Positions 33,458-43,364 of a stretch of 57,982 bases of DNA are shown here, in pieces. The notes under the pieces were generated by a model. The model did not search any database and was not told the DNA's origin. It was given only the letters and a program-made list of their open reading frames with translations. Where the stretch lies: contig JAJYDC010000018.1 in assembly GCA_021777835.1 (NCBI GenBank), forward strand, positions 1 through 57,982, in the 5' to 3' direction. This stretch comes from Bacteroidota bacterium. Its GTDB lineage: Bacteria; Bacteroidota; Ignavibacteria; Ignavibacteriales; Ignavibacteriaceae. Position 1 is the first letter of the stretch; every line of letters begins with the position of its first letter. Made by a program: the position numbers and the translations under genes.

Positions 33458-36319
33458 ATGTATAACGCATTATTATTTTTGTTACTAGGTACAGCTGCCT
33501 TTTTATTTCTTGTCGGATCAAAGAAGCAGCAAAAAGCTAAAATGCTTGCGGGAGCAGCACTAGCAGTATTGACATTGTTCTTTTTCTGGTTTATGGATTT
33601 TTGGGGAGAGGCACTTTGGTATGCAAATCTTGGTTACGGAGGACGGTTTTGGATGTTCATTAATTCAAATGCCGCGCTAGCAGTTGCGGGAGCATTAGTT
33701 GGATTCCTATTGATATATCTGCTTACACTTGCAATTCCAAAGGAGCATAAGTCGATTCACCGTTTTACTAAATTTTTAGGGGTTATTATAGGGGGTGCGT
33801 GGGGTATTTCTAATTGGACAGAAGTCTTAAAATTTTGGAACAGAGTTTCTACGGGGCTTAAAGATCCAATTCTTGGTAAGGACGTCGGATTTTATCTATT
33901 CTCCTTACCTTTTTATGATGCTGTTTTTATTTTACTTTTCTTGATTTCCCTAGTATCGTTGGTTGCCTCATTTATATCATCTTTTATCAGGTTCAGCGAA
34001 AATAAATTTGTACTCTACTTTCCGAAGAATTATGAGATAAATTCCGAAAGATTTTATTTACCTCTATATATTAATTCTGCTGTCATGATTTTTATACTTG
34101 CCTGGGGTAAATTATTAAGCCGTTACCATATAATGTATTCTACTACAGGTGTTGTGGCAGGACCCGGATGGACTGACGTTCATATTCTTCTACCTGCATT
34201 TACAGTAGTTATAATTTTAATGATTTTAATCGGCATAATGTTGCTAGTTCCGGTTTTCAGACAGAAGGTACAAAATTTTTATTCTAACACGTTTAATATA
34301 GCAAAAGAGAGTTCGCATATTGTTGTATTAGCTAGCTCTGGAATATTAATAATATTGATTTGGTTTATAGCATTCACTGTTCTTCCGGGAGCATTTGAAT
34401 GGCTTGTTGTAAAGCCAAATGAGATAACTTATGAGCGCCCATATATTACAAATAATATTGAGTTTACACGATATGGTTTCGGTCTTAATAAAGTTGTAGA
34501 AAAAGAATATCCGATGAGCGGAGACTTTACTCAGCAGACCGAGAGTAATTTTCCTAATATTTTTACAAATATACGTTTATGGGATTGGAGAGCATTAGAT
34601 GCCGTATATAAGCAATTTCAAGCTATTCGGCTTTATTATGAATTCTCCGATGTTGATGTAGACCGTTATAACATTGACGGACATAAAAGACAGGTAATGG
34701 TTTCAGGACGCGAAATAAATATGGATAATCTACCGCTGCAAAGCCAGACATTTGTAAACAAGCGTTTTCAATACACTCATGGATACGGGATTACAATGGC
34801 TGAGGTAAATGAATTTACTCCTCAAGGCTTACCTCATCTTTTAATCAAAGATATTCCGCCGGTAAGTGAAGATTCTTCGCTGCAGGTAAAGCAGCCGCAA
34901 ATCTATTTTGGAGAAATGACTAATTCCCCGGTTGTAGTTAATACTAAAGAAAAAGAATTTGATTACCCAAGCGGTGAAGATAACGTCTATACAAGATATG
35001 CAGGTAAAGGCGGTGTTAGGCTCTCAAATTTCTGGCGCAAGTTTTTATTCGGCTGGAAGTATGATGGGACTAATTTCTTATTTTCAGATTACCCTACAAA
35101 TCAAAGTAGGATAATGTTTCACCGCCAAATAGAAGAACGTGTAAAGCTTCTTGCTCCTTTTTTACACTTTGACAATGATCCTTATATTGTTCTTGCGAAT
35201 GGAAAATTATATTGGATGATAGATGCTTATACTACATCCGATTATTATCCGTACAGTCAACCATTCTCATCAACTGAAAACATACAAATTAAAGAAGGAA
35301 ATTCAACCCATACATTAACAACGCAGCATAGGGAATTCTTGGATGGAATTAATTACATCCGTAATTCGGTAAAAGTCGTAGTTAATGCATATGATGGTTC
35401 GGTAAACTTTTATATTATGGATAAGAATGATCCTATAATTAGGGTATGGGATAAAATATATCCGGGTCTATTTAAGTCAAAAGAAGAAATGCCTAAAGAT
35501 TTATTGGCACACATAAGATACCCTATTGATATGTTGTTAACTCAAGGTCTTGTTTACGAAAAATATCACATGACAGATCCAACGGTTTTTTATAATCAAG
35601 AAGATCTTTGGGTTAGAGCAACAGCTCAATATTATAATCAAATTCAGCCTGTAGAGCCATACTACATTATGTGGCAGCTCCCGGGAACAGATAAACAACA
35701 ATTCGTTTTGATGCTTCCATTTACGCCTAAAAATAGGCAAGTACTAATAGGATGGATTGCAGGAATGTGCGATCCTGAGAATTACGGGCAGTTTCTCGCG
35801 TATCAATTCCCCAAAGATAAGATGGTACTTGGACCTCAGCAGGTAGAAACAAAAATTGATCAGGATAGTTTTTTGTCAGGTCAGTTGACATTGTGGGATC
35901 AACATGGATCGAAAGTAATTAGAGGAAATGTACTTGCCATTCCTGTTAATAATACTCTCTTTTATGTTGAGCCAATTTATCTGCAGGCCGAGACGGCAGC
36001 TTATCCCGAGCTAAGGCTTGTTGTTGTAATGCATGGAGATAATATGAGCTATGCAAAGAGTTTCAACGAAGCACTGAATGACCTTTTTGCTAAGACATCG
36101 GGAATTCAAAAACCTACACAACAAACTGGGCAGCCGGCAAGCGTTGTAGTACCGTCACTGCAGAATCAGATTAGGTCTGCAAACGATGCTTTCAATAATT
36201 ATCTTAAATATATTGGAGACAAAAAATTTACGGAAGCAGCACAAGAACTCGAAAAGCTCCAACAGTCACTTCAAGATCTTTCTAATAAGTCATCTAACTC
36301 TGCTGAAATGAAAAAGTAA
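33458..36319 (+). CDS. UPF0182 family membrane protein
   Basis: A 953-residue protein of the UPF0182/COG1615 family. Seven N-terminal helices (to about residue 310) are followed by a very large extracytoplasmic domain. Family signatures include WFMDFWGEALWYANLGYGGR, KPNEITYERPYITNNIEFTR, and LLAPFLHFDNDPYIVLANGK. The last 60 residues form a helical tail (FNNYLKYIGDKKFTEAAQEL). Function unknown. The ATG has GGAAGGG upstream. It is a single gene ending in a strong terminator. Confidence 0.93.
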   Translation: MYNALLFLLLGTAAFLFLVGSKKQQKAKMLAGAALAVLTLFFFWFMDFWGEALWYANLGYGGRFWMFINSNAALAVAGALVGFLLIYLLTLAIPKEHKSIHRFTKFLGVIIGGAWGISNWTEVLKFWNRVSTGLKDPILGKDVGFYLFSLPFYDAVFILLFLISLVSLVASFISSFIRFSENKFVLYFPKNYEINSERFYLPLYINSAVMIFILAWGKLLSRYHIMYSTTGVVAGPGWTDVHILLPAFTVVIILMILIGIMLLVPVFRQKVQNFYSNTFNIAKESSHIVVLASSGILIILIWFIAFTVLPGAFEWLVVKPNEITYERPYITNNIEFTRYGFGLNKVVEKEYPMSGDFTQQTESNFPNIFTNIRLWDWRALDAVYKQFQAIRLYYEFSDVDVDRYNIDGHKRQVMVSGREINMDNLPLQSQTFVNKRFQYTHGYGITMAEVNEFTPQGLPHLLIKDIPPVSEDSSLQVKQPQIYFGEMTNSPVVVNTKEKEFDYPSGEDNVYTRYAGKGGVRLSNFWRKFLFGWKYDGTNFLFSDYPTNQSRIMFHRQIEERVKLLAPFLHFDNDPYIVLANGKLYWMIDAYTTSDYYPYSQPFSSTENIQIKEGNSTHTLTTQHREFLDGINYIRNSVKVVVNAYDGSVNFYIMDKNDPIIRVWDKIYPGLFKSKEEMPKDLLAHIRYPIDMLLTQGLVYEKYHMTDPTVFYNQEDLWVRATAQYYNQIQPVEPYYIMWQLPGTDKQQFVLMLPFTPKNRQVLIGWIAGMCDPENYGQFLAYQFPKDKMVLGPQQVETKIDQDSFLSGQLTLWDQHGSKVIRGNVLAIPVNNTLFYVEPIYLQAETAAYPELRLVVVMHGDNMSYAKSFNEALNDLFAKTSGIQKPTQQTGQPASVVVPSLQNQIRSANDAFNNYLKYIGDKKFTEAAQELEKLQQSLQDLSNKSSNSAEMKK

Positions 36320-36402
36320 TAAGAGGAAAATGTTTTTGAATTATTTTAATAGATTTGAAATTTATTTCGTGTTAAATTGAAAGAAATGAATTAGGTTGAA
36401 AT

Positions 36403-36440
36403 AAAATGGCATCTTCTTTACAAGGAGATGCCATTTTTTT
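36403..36440 (+). terminator. Rho-independent terminator of the UPF0182 gene
   Basis: The stem ATGGCATCTTCTT/AAGGAGATGCCAT (one mismatch) is flanked by AAAA and TTTTTTT, so it may work in both directions. It sits 84 bp after the UPF0182 stop and also beyond the end of the convergent chemoreceptor gene. Confidence 0.9.
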
Positions 36441-36593
36441 GTTAATTATAATTTAGTTTTATCAGTAAGTCTTGCTATATCAAGTAAGTGTATCTATTTT
36501 TTTTCATCAAGCTTGAATGCTGCAAGCTGCAGCGGCTTCCTGGCTACTATTTGCATTATTATTGAACATCTACATGCATTTGCTTTATTTCAT

Positions 36594-38792
36594 TCAATTT
36601 GCATGCACTATATGACCGTTTGATCTGACAGCCAGCCTTGACTTATCGTTTATTTTATCACCTTCAAGTTTGAATCTTGAGACAAGGTTTTGCAGATTAT
36701 TTGTCATTCGATTTAAATCCTCCGCCGCACGAGCTATATGTTGAGATCCTGTGGCAGATTGTTGCGTCACGCTGCTAATAGCTTCTATATTCTTGCTTAT
36801 CTGTTCTGCTGAGGCTGATTGCTCTTCACTTGCTGCAGCTACCTGCATTGCGCTGTTTACTACAGCCACAGAGCCTGTGATAATATCCTTTAGTGATTCT
36901 CCTGCCTTGGCTGCCAAGTTTTTGCCTTTTTGAACCTCCTCAGTACCTTGTTGAATTGATTTAACTGCTCCGTTAGTGTCCTTCTGTATCCTCTTGATCA
37001 TATCAGCTATCTCTTTTGTTGCCTTTGTAGTTCTTTCAGCTAACTTCCTTACCTCATCAGCGACTACTGCAAATCCTCTTCCTTGCTCGCCAGCTCTCGC
37101 TGCTTCGATTGCAGCATTAAGGGCAAGCAAGTTTGTTTGATCTGCTATGTCGTCAATAACTTGAGCAATTTCACCTATTTGGTCGCTGCTCTTACCTAAT
37201 TCCTGAACAGTTTCAGCAGCTTGTGTTACAACTACTGCAATTCTATTCATACCTTCAATAGTTTCTAAAATAACCTCTCCACCATCTTTGGCTATTTGCC
37301 CGGCATTCTTGGCTTCGTCAGCTGTATTGGCAGCGTTTTTAGCTGTATCAAGAATTGTTTTTGTCATTTGATCAACGGCAACTGCAACCTCTTGTGCTTG
37401 AGAGCTTTGCTCTTGAGAACCAGCTGCCATTTCTTCTGAACTTGAAGATATTTGAGTTGAGGCGCTTGCAGTTGCAGAAATAGCTTCTGTAACATTCTCA
37501 ATAATATCTTTAATATTGTTGACTGATTGGTTAAACCCATGAAAGAGCTTCGCTATTTCATCATTTTCTTTTTCCGGTATCACCTTTATCGTTAAATCAC
37601 CAGCAGCAAATTTGTCCATTGCCTGCAAAATATTTTGTGTGGACCGAGTCAAGTATCTCTGCGATTCCTTAATTTCTTGAATATTTGTAACAGATTCTAA
37701 TGCTCCGATTATTTCACCCTCTTTATTTTTAACAGGCGCTCCGGTATATATTATCGGCATCTCAACACCATTCGGGTGTGCTACAGTTTCATCCGTAACC
37801 GTAGAATCATTTTTCATAGCTCTGCTTAATGCGCAGTTCTCTGTGTGGCAATGATCTGTTCTAAACTGATTATAACATTTTTGTCCAACTAATTGTTTCT
37901 GATCTTTAGATACTAGTTTCGCTCCTATCTTATTCATATACTGAATATTGAAATCCTTATCAATAATCATTACCGGGCTAGGGACATTTTCGAGATATTG
38001 TATTTGAAGAACTATTTTTTCTGTCATATTATTAAAAGAAGTAATAAGATCACCCAGCTCATCCTTATATATATTAACAAGGCTTACATTTAAATCACCT
38101 GCTGCGAATTTATTGGTTGCTTCCAATAATTCCTTTATAGGATTGCCAATAACTTTAGAAATATAGTAGCCCAAACTTATAGAGATTAGCATACCAGCTA
38201 AGATTACTATTGTCATAAATCTAATTGATGAATTTGCAGCTATAATGTTATTTTCAGATCTTGTTTTAGCTCTTCGAGTAAGCACTTTATCAAGATTTAA
38301 GAAAGCGTCTTGCGCTAGTATTCTTGATGATTCAACCGAACCCTTCCATAATACTAATGCTTCTGTGCTATTTTTTCCGTTAGCTAAATTTAATATATCC
38401 TTAAAATTAGACTGAAACTGATAATAAGAAGACTTTGCATCTTTAACCGCTTGTCGTGATTCATCCGGAAGCTTAATTTTATCAAAATCCGAGAAAGCTC
38501 TGGCTATTTCAGACTCGTGTTCGTTTATATTTTCCACTGCAATTGCGCTATCTGAAGAAGTCTGTGATATAATTAGTTCTAATCCATTGACTCTCATTCT
38601 TTGAAAAGAACTTATTATTTCGCTGGATAATGAAAGAGGAACGGTGTTAGTTTTATAAAGAATAGTATCGCTTTTATTCGCAAATTGAAGACTTGAGATG
38701 CCTTCGAAACCGATGACACATGCAATAATTGAAACAAAGACAAATCCCATTATTAGCTTTATTCTTATTTTTAATGCGTGGAACCATCTCAT
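36594..38792 (-). CDS. Methyl-accepting chemotaxis protein with Cys-bearing PAS domain
   Basis: About 732 residues from the ATG at 38792, with AAGGGGG before it; a GTG six bases upstream is also possible. Numbered from that GTG: helix 13-33, four-helix-bundle-type periplasmic sensor to 190, helix 192-214, HAMP 215-267, PAS about 270-385, a second HAMP-like linker, and the signalling domain with the hairpin tip at 541-590 ([20 protein letters not shown]). The PAS domain carries C308, C317 and C322 in KCYNQF and HCHTENC. This could bind a metal or respond to redox. No CheA/CheW genes are in the window. Downstream lie a REC-kinase and an unknown protein. Confidence 0.93.
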   Translation of the reverse strand: MRWFHALKIRIKLIMGFVFVSIIACVIGFEGISSLQFANKSDTILYKTNTVPLSLSSEIISSFQRMRVNGLELIISQTSSDSAIAVENINEHESEIARAFSDFDKIKLPDESRQAVKDAKSSYYQFQSNFKDILNLANGKNSTEALVLWKGSVESSRILAQDAFLNLDKVLTRRAKTRSENNIIAANSSIRFMTIVILAGMLISISLGYYISKVIGNPIKELLEATNKFAAGDLNVSLVNIYKDELGDLITSFNNMTEKIVLQIQYLENVPSPVMIIDKDFNIQYMNKIGAKLVSKDQKQLVGQKCYNQFRTDHCHTENCALSRAMKNDSTVTDETVAHPNGVEMPIIYTGAPVKNKEGEIIGALESVTNIQEIKESQRYLTRSTQNILQAMDKFAAGDLTIKVIPEKENDEIAKLFHGFNQSVNNIKDIIENVTEAISATASASTQISSSSEEMAAGSQEQSSQAQEVAVAVDQMTKTILDTAKNAANTADEAKNAGQIAKDGGEVILETIEGMNRIAVVVTQAAETVQELGKSSDQIGEIAQVIDDIADQTNLLALNAAIEAARAGEQGRGFAVVADEVRKLAERTTKATKEIADMIKRIQKDTNGAVKSIQQGTEEVQKGKNLAAKAGESLKDIITGSVAVVNSAMQVAAASEEQSASAEQISKNIEAISSVTQQSATGSQHIARAAEDLNRMTNNLQNLVSRFKLEGDKINDKSRLAVRSNGHIVHAN

Positions 38793-38878
38793 TGGCACCC
38801 CCTTCTTATGATTTTCTATTTTTTTGTTATTTTATTTGAATTTACTTTAAACATGTTCTTTGCTTACAAATTTTTTAT

Positions 38879-39262
38879 TTACTTTATTTTGTTTTTTTCA
38901 ATTTCATCCAGAAGTTTTTCTGCCGATTCATAATTTTCTGCTTCCAGCGCTACATACCCGATAGATCGAGAACTTCGCTGCCATTGTGCTGCAGTTACAT
39001 AATTACTTTTCGCGACTATACGAACGGCATCACCTAACCCAACTTCTTTAACTTTTTTTTGCGTTTCTACTAAAATTTGGCGCACTTCTTCGGTTGCCGG
39101 TTGACAATTCAATATTTCTGAAATTACGCTAAAGCCCGGCTTAAGCTTTTTTAATTTGGTTATTAAATCGTCAGACCAGGCAGTCATCTCGGGTTTTTCA
39201 ATTTTACCCTCGAGTAAAAGATGCAGTCTATTTTTTCCAAAATTTAGTTGGTTTTTATACAT
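38879..39262 (-). CDS. Unknown protein, possibly SpoIIAA/STAS-like, 127 residues
   Basis: From the ATG at 39262, chosen because GGAG lies 9 nt upstream; an ATG at 39277 is an alternative. Features are an N-terminal strand NRLHLLLEGKI, a segment LKPGFSVISEILNCQPATEE, an alpha-beta middle VRQILVETQKKVKEV, AVRIVAKSNYVTAAQWQR and a final helix NYESAEKLLDEIEK. The pattern recalls STAS/SpoIIAA-like folds, which fits a signalling neighbourhood, but I do not recognise the family with certainty. It lies between the chemoreceptor and the response regulator-kinase gene, all on the same strand. Confidence 0.65.
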   Translation of the reverse strand: MYKNQLNFGKNRLHLLLEGKIEKPEMTAWSDDLITKLKKLKPGFSVISEILNCQPATEEVRQILVETQKKVKEVGLGDAVRIVAKSNYVTAAQWQRSSRSIGYVALEAENYESAEKLLDEIEKNKIK

Positions 39263-39302
39263 ATTACCGTACTCCATTAGTTAATGACATTATATATTTA
39301 AG

Positions 39303-40376
39303 TTAATTGTGGTTTAGGGGGAAAATTATTGTTGCTGTGATTTCATTATTAGAGTTCTTAAAAATATTAAAATTTAGCTCATGCAGTACCGCAATACGCT
39401 TAACAATAGATAGCCCCAGCCCGTTGCCCCTTTGTTGTTTTTGTTCTCTATCAAATTGCATCAAATCAACTATTTGATGTTCTGTCATGTTTGGTACATT
39501 CTCTATTGAACTGTTTATTACACTAAAGTGAAAATTATCATTTTCAACCTTGCATTGAATTTTTACTGAAGATTCTTTGTCTTTAAACTTTATGGCATTT
39601 TCAATTATCTCGTTAATGATTATTTGTAGGAAATGTTTTGACATTTTAATATTACCTTGAGGCAATTCCGGCATGTTAATACTTATATGCTCTAAATATG
39701 ATATGCTACTAACAATTTCTTCTATAATTTTTAGGGGAGAGAAATTTACAAGACTTAGATAATTGCAGTCAAGTATCATTAGTTCTATTTCTGCTAGCAC
39801 TAAAAACTTTTCTATTCTTTTATGTAATCTTTCTCCGGATAAATGAATTTGCTCAGCAAAGGACAGAATTTCCTGTTTACTTAGATTATCATACTCCTCT
39901 ATTATTAATTGAGATACGCCGAGAATGGAAATAAGAGGTGTTCTTAGTTCATGGGGAACGTAAAGCGCGATATTAGTAGTAAACTTTTCAAACAATTGCC
40001 TTTGGTTCTTACTTTTAGCGAGTCGGGCATTAATTGTGTCTAATAATGCCTGTGCTTTGAATGGTTTAGTAATATAATCATCTGCTCCGAGATTCATTCC
40101 CTTACGAATATCAAAAGCTTCTGATTTTGCAGTCAGGAAAACGAACGGGATATTATATATACCGTAAAGTTCATTAAATGATTTATAAAATTCATAGCCG
40201 TCCTTTTTAGGCATCATGATATCCGAAATTACTAAATCCGGCATATAAGCTTTTGCTTTTCCGAGCGCATCTTCTCCATCGACTGCTGTATAAGATTGGA
40301 AACCAGATAATGATAACAATTCATTAAGATTTTCCCTTACAAAATTATCGTCTTCAACTACTAATATTCTTTGCAT
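39303..40376 (-). CDS. Response regulator-histidine kinase fusion (REC-HisKA-HATPase)
   Basis: A 357-residue cytoplasmic protein with no membrane segment. An N-terminal receiver domain (1-118; acidic EDD, phospho-acceptor Asp in LVISDIMMPK, Lys in YITKPFKAQ) is joined to a kinase with phospho-acceptor His in LYVPHELRTPL (near 150) and ATP-binding boxes (INEIIENAIKFKD; GNGLGLSIVKRI). The phosphate probably arrives from another kinase and the receiver modulates kinase output. It is first of a probable three-gene run with the unknown protein and the chemoreceptor. Confidence 0.92.
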   Translation of the reverse strand: MQRILVVEDDNFVRENLNELLSLSGFQSYTAVDGEDALGKAKAYMPDLVISDIMMPKKDGYEFYKSFNELYGIYNIPFVFLTAKSEAFDIRKGMNLGADDYITKPFKAQALLDTINARLAKSKNQRQLFEKFTTNIALYVPHELRTPLISILGVSQLIIEEYDNLSKQEILSFAEQIHLSGERLHKRIEKFLVLAEIELMILDCNYLSLVNFSPLKIIEEIVSSISYLEHISINMPELPQGNIKMSKHFLQIIINEIIENAIKFKDKESSVKIQCKVENDNFHFSVINSSIENVPNMTEHQIVDLMQFDREQKQQRGNGLGLSIVKRIAVLHELNFNIFKNSNNEITATIIFPLNHN

Positions 40377-40699
40377 TACTGTTTTCCTTAGAAAATTTTA
40401 TTTCTCCGGTATATATTCGAAATTATTTTCAACAAGTATATCTTTTTTCGATAGGCGTGACAAAATCGAGGTTAAGCGCAGCACATTTGTGTCCTATAAT
40501 TTATGGACACCACAAAGAATACTTTGGGTTTGATAATGGATTAAGGATTTTACCGCAAGAAATTGTGGTTTGAGATTATCTTTAGAAGATATTTCATATT
40601 AAATTCTTTGTGATTACTTATTATACTAGTGGTAATAACAGAAATAATTTTTAATTTGGATTAAGAATTTTTATAATTTACCTTAAAAATGAGAAAACA
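40377..40699. other. Divergent promoter region, 323 bp
   Basis: Between the REC-kinase gene (minus) and the Gfo/Idh/MocA gene (plus). The only notable structure is the inverted repeat GTGTCC-N10-GGACAC entered separately. No gene is visible. Confidence 0.4.
40489..40510. promoter_or_regulatory. Inverted repeat GTGTCC-N10-GGACAC, candidate operator
   Basis: Perfect 6-bp arms around a spacer that begins TATAAT, so a bound protein could cover a promoter -10 element. It is placed in the divergent gap, 113 bp from the REC-kinase start and 190 bp from the oxidoreductase start. No matching copy noted elsewhere. Confidence 0.35.
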
Positions 40700-41755
40700 A
40701 TGAGTGAAAAAATAAATACCGCAATCGTTGGCTTTGGAATGTCGGGTGAATTCTTTCATGCTCCCTTTATTGATGCGAATCCAAACTTTAATCTTGTTAA
40801 AGTGGTTGAGCGAGTGTCAGAAAAGTCAAAAACTATCTATCCATATATACAAATAGTTAAAAACTATGAGGATGTACTTAATGACAAAGACATTGATTTA
40901 GTAATAATTACTACGCCTAACTCTACTCATTACAAAATGGGAATGGAAGCTCTAAATGCAGGCAAACATGTAATAATTGAGAAACCTTTCACTCGTACGT
41001 CAGCCGCAGCTAAGGAATTAATTGACCTTGCAGCCAGTAAGAATAAAATACTTAGCCCATTCCAGAATAGAAGATGGGATGGAGATTTCTTAACAGTAAA
41101 GAAACTTATTGATAGTAATATGCTTGGGGAGTTAATTGAGTATCGCTCTCACTTTGACAGGTTTAGAAACGAAATTAAGGCGGGTAACTGGAAAGAGGAA
41201 GATTTATTAGACTCTGGTTTGTTATATGATTTAGGACCTCATTTAATTGATCAGGCTTTGATATTATTTGGCAAGCCTATATCAGTATATGCAGATCTAA
41301 GATCGCAAAGGGAGGGTAGTAAAATAATAGACAACTTCGAGTTGATTCTGAACTACTCTAATCTTAAAGTAATATTAAACAGCGGTTTTTTATATAAACA
41401 GCCCCTTGTAAGATTTGCACTGTTTGGCACTCAAGGATCTTTCATTAAAAACGGGATAGATCCTCAAGAAGCAACACTAAAAAATTATAGGTTTAAAAAT
41501 AATCCCGAATGGGGAATTGAGCCAGAATCTGAATGGGGAAATTACAGTGCTAAAATCGGGGAGCTAGATATTAAAGGAAAGATTCAAACTATACCAGGAT
41601 GTTATCAAAATTATTTTGAAAATATTTATGAAGCAATTGTTAATCAAAGAGAATTAGCAGTAAAACCGCAAGAAGCACTAGTAACTGCACAAATTATAGA
41701 ACTTGCAATCGAAAGTAATAAACGAAAAGGTGTAGTTGATTTTGCTCTTGCATGA
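40700..41755 (+). CDS. Gfo/Idh/MocA family oxidoreductase
   Basis: A 351-residue NAD(P)-dependent dehydrogenase. The Rossmann motif is changed from GxGxxG to AIVGFGMSGEFFHAPF, as in YdgJ/IolW-type members. The catalytic EKP motif is in VIIEKPFTRT, and later DLGPHLIDQALILFGKP gives the conserved DxGxHxxD-type segment. Substrate is probably a sugar or inositol derivative. It is a single gene converging with the polyferredoxin gene. Confidence 0.93.
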   Translation: MSEKINTAIVGFGMSGEFFHAPFIDANPNFNLVKVVERVSEKSKTIYPYIQIVKNYEDVLNDKDIDLVIITTPNSTHYKMGMEALNAGKHVIIEKPFTRTSAAAKELIDLAASKNKILSPFQNRRWDGDFLTVKKLIDSNMLGELIEYRSHFDRFRNEIKAGNWKEEDLLDSGLLYDLGPHLIDQALILFGKPISVYADLRSQREGSKIIDNFELILNYSNLKVILNSGFLYKQPLVRFALFGTQGSFIKNGIDPQEATLKNYRFKNNPEWGIEPESEWGNYSAKIGELDIKGKIQTIPGCYQNYFENIYEAIVNQRELAVKPQEALVTAQIIELAIESNKRKGVVDFALA

Positions 41756-41794
41756 TTTTTTTAATATCACTTTGAAGTTAATAAATTAGAGTAA

Positions 41795-43360
41795 TTAAAA
41801 CGGGAAGTCTCCTTTATAATCTACTTTTACATCTATCTTTTTTAATTCCTTCTTCTTTGCAGTAAAATGCACGGGGTTTCCATCAACATAAATCGCCTTA
41901 TACGGTTTTACCGGACAGGCAAATTCACAAGCACCGCAGCCAATACAGTATTCATCGGAAACTTCGGGAATAACCAATTTATTTTTATATGGGACCATAT
42001 TTACTGCTTTTGTCGGGCAATGCTCAGAGCATGCACCGCAATCTGTTCCTTCCGTATAAACGATACAATTTTCTTTAATGAAATTTGCTTTCCCTAATTG
42101 GGTTAGCTTTTTAGATTCTAATTTAACCGGCATAATTGCACTAGTTGGGCATACCTGGCTGCATATTATACAGTCATAATTACAAAAACTTGCCTCATAA
42201 TTCATCATCGGCTGCATCATTCCAATAAATCCATATTCTAGATAAGATGGCTGAAGCACTTGAGATGGGCATGATGATACGCATAAATGACAGGCTGTAC
42301 ATTTATCCTTGAAATGCTCGATGCTTAATGACCCCGGAGGGGATACAGGAAATTTTTTCCTAATAGCTACTTTACTCGGTAGTTTGCTTACAATCTTTCG
42401 TTGAGCGTAGGATAAGCTGCTAAATATAGCTAAATAGGAAAGTGTGTTCGCTATAAATTTTCTTTTACCATAGTCAGTTTCCGATAATGCGCTGTTTTTC
42501 TTACTCTTGTATCTTAACTTATATTTTACTCCTTCTGATGGGCATACTGTAAAACAGTTGTAGCAACTTACGCACCTTTCGAAATCAATTGCTTTATTTT
42601 CCCTGTCAATGCATCCTGCCTTGCAGACACGTTCACAAAGCTTGCACCCAATACAATTTTTTGCTTCAATGTCTATTTTTAATAATGAGAATTTTGATAA
42701 GATGCTAAGGAAAGAACCTACCGGGCATATACTGTTGCAAAAAAGTCTCCCCTCTTTTAGAGATAAATATGCCACAACGGAAAAAACAAATAGCGGAAAT
42801 AACAACAAATAAAATGAAGGGTAAATTATTTCTACAGGATTCAAGTAAAAAATTCTGTTCTTAATTAATATAAATGCGACAGAATTTTTTATAAATATAA
42901 TAATAGGTTTAATGAGCAGCGTTATTATTCTTCCAAAATTACTATACGGATCAAGCCAAATGACAATGATCATATATCCTGTGAACAAAGATAATATTGC
43001 CAATCCAAGTAATGCATAACGGAGGGCTTTATAAGGTTTCTTTTTTCTGTAATATTTTTTCTTTTTAAGCTTTCTTGATAGGAATGAGAACAAATCCTGC
43101 AGCGTGCCTAATGGGCATATGGTCGAGCAATATACTCTGCCAAAAAGAAGAGTCAGCAACATTATTATAATAAAACCTGCAGCACTAAGACCAACTAATC
43201 CGGCAAACTTTATAGCTGATGGAATAAATTGAAGAAATGTAAAATAGTTAGTGTAGCTGGGGGATAAAACATTTCCAAAATCCATGAATAGAAGAAGTAA
43301 AGCAAGAAAAAAGGTAAGAGATATTATTACTCTTACCTTTTTTAAATGAACAAGTTTCAT
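41795..43360 (-). CDS. Membrane polyferredoxin (NapH/NosR-like 4Fe-4S protein)
   Basis: A 521-residue protein. Four to five membrane helices carry the paired motifs CSTICPLGTLQDL and CNSICPVGSFLSI (C-x3-CP, as in NapH/NosR/RdxA). They are followed by several ferredoxin-type cluster sets: CIGCKLCERVCKAGC, CVSCYNCFTVCP, CTACHLCVSSCP, CGACSEHCP and CIGCGACEFACP. A segment CNYDCIICSQVCP adds a further set. It probably passes electrons across or along the inner membrane, though donor and acceptor are unknown. It begins 4 bp after the Tat-exported DUF362 gene, so the two are an operon. Confidence 0.9.
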   Translation of the reverse strand: MKLVHLKKVRVIISLTFFLALLLLFMDFGNVLSPSYTNYFTFLQFIPSAIKFAGLVGLSAAGFIIIMLLTLLFGRVYCSTICPLGTLQDLFSFLSRKLKKKKYYRKKKPYKALRYALLGLAILSLFTGYMIIVIWLDPYSNFGRIITLLIKPIIIFIKNSVAFILIKNRIFYLNPVEIIYPSFYLLLFPLFVFSVVAYLSLKEGRLFCNSICPVGSFLSILSKFSLLKIDIEAKNCIGCKLCERVCKAGCIDRENKAIDFERCVSCYNCFTVCPSEGVKYKLRYKSKKNSALSETDYGKRKFIANTLSYLAIFSSLSYAQRKIVSKLPSKVAIRKKFPVSPPGSLSIEHFKDKCTACHLCVSSCPSQVLQPSYLEYGFIGMMQPMMNYEASFCNYDCIICSQVCPTSAIMPVKLESKKLTQLGKANFIKENCIVYTEGTDCGACSEHCPTKAVNMVPYKNKLVIPEVSDEYCIGCGACEFACPVKPYKAIYVDGNPVHFTAKKKELKKIDVKVDYKGDFPF

Positions 43361-43364
43361 ATTC

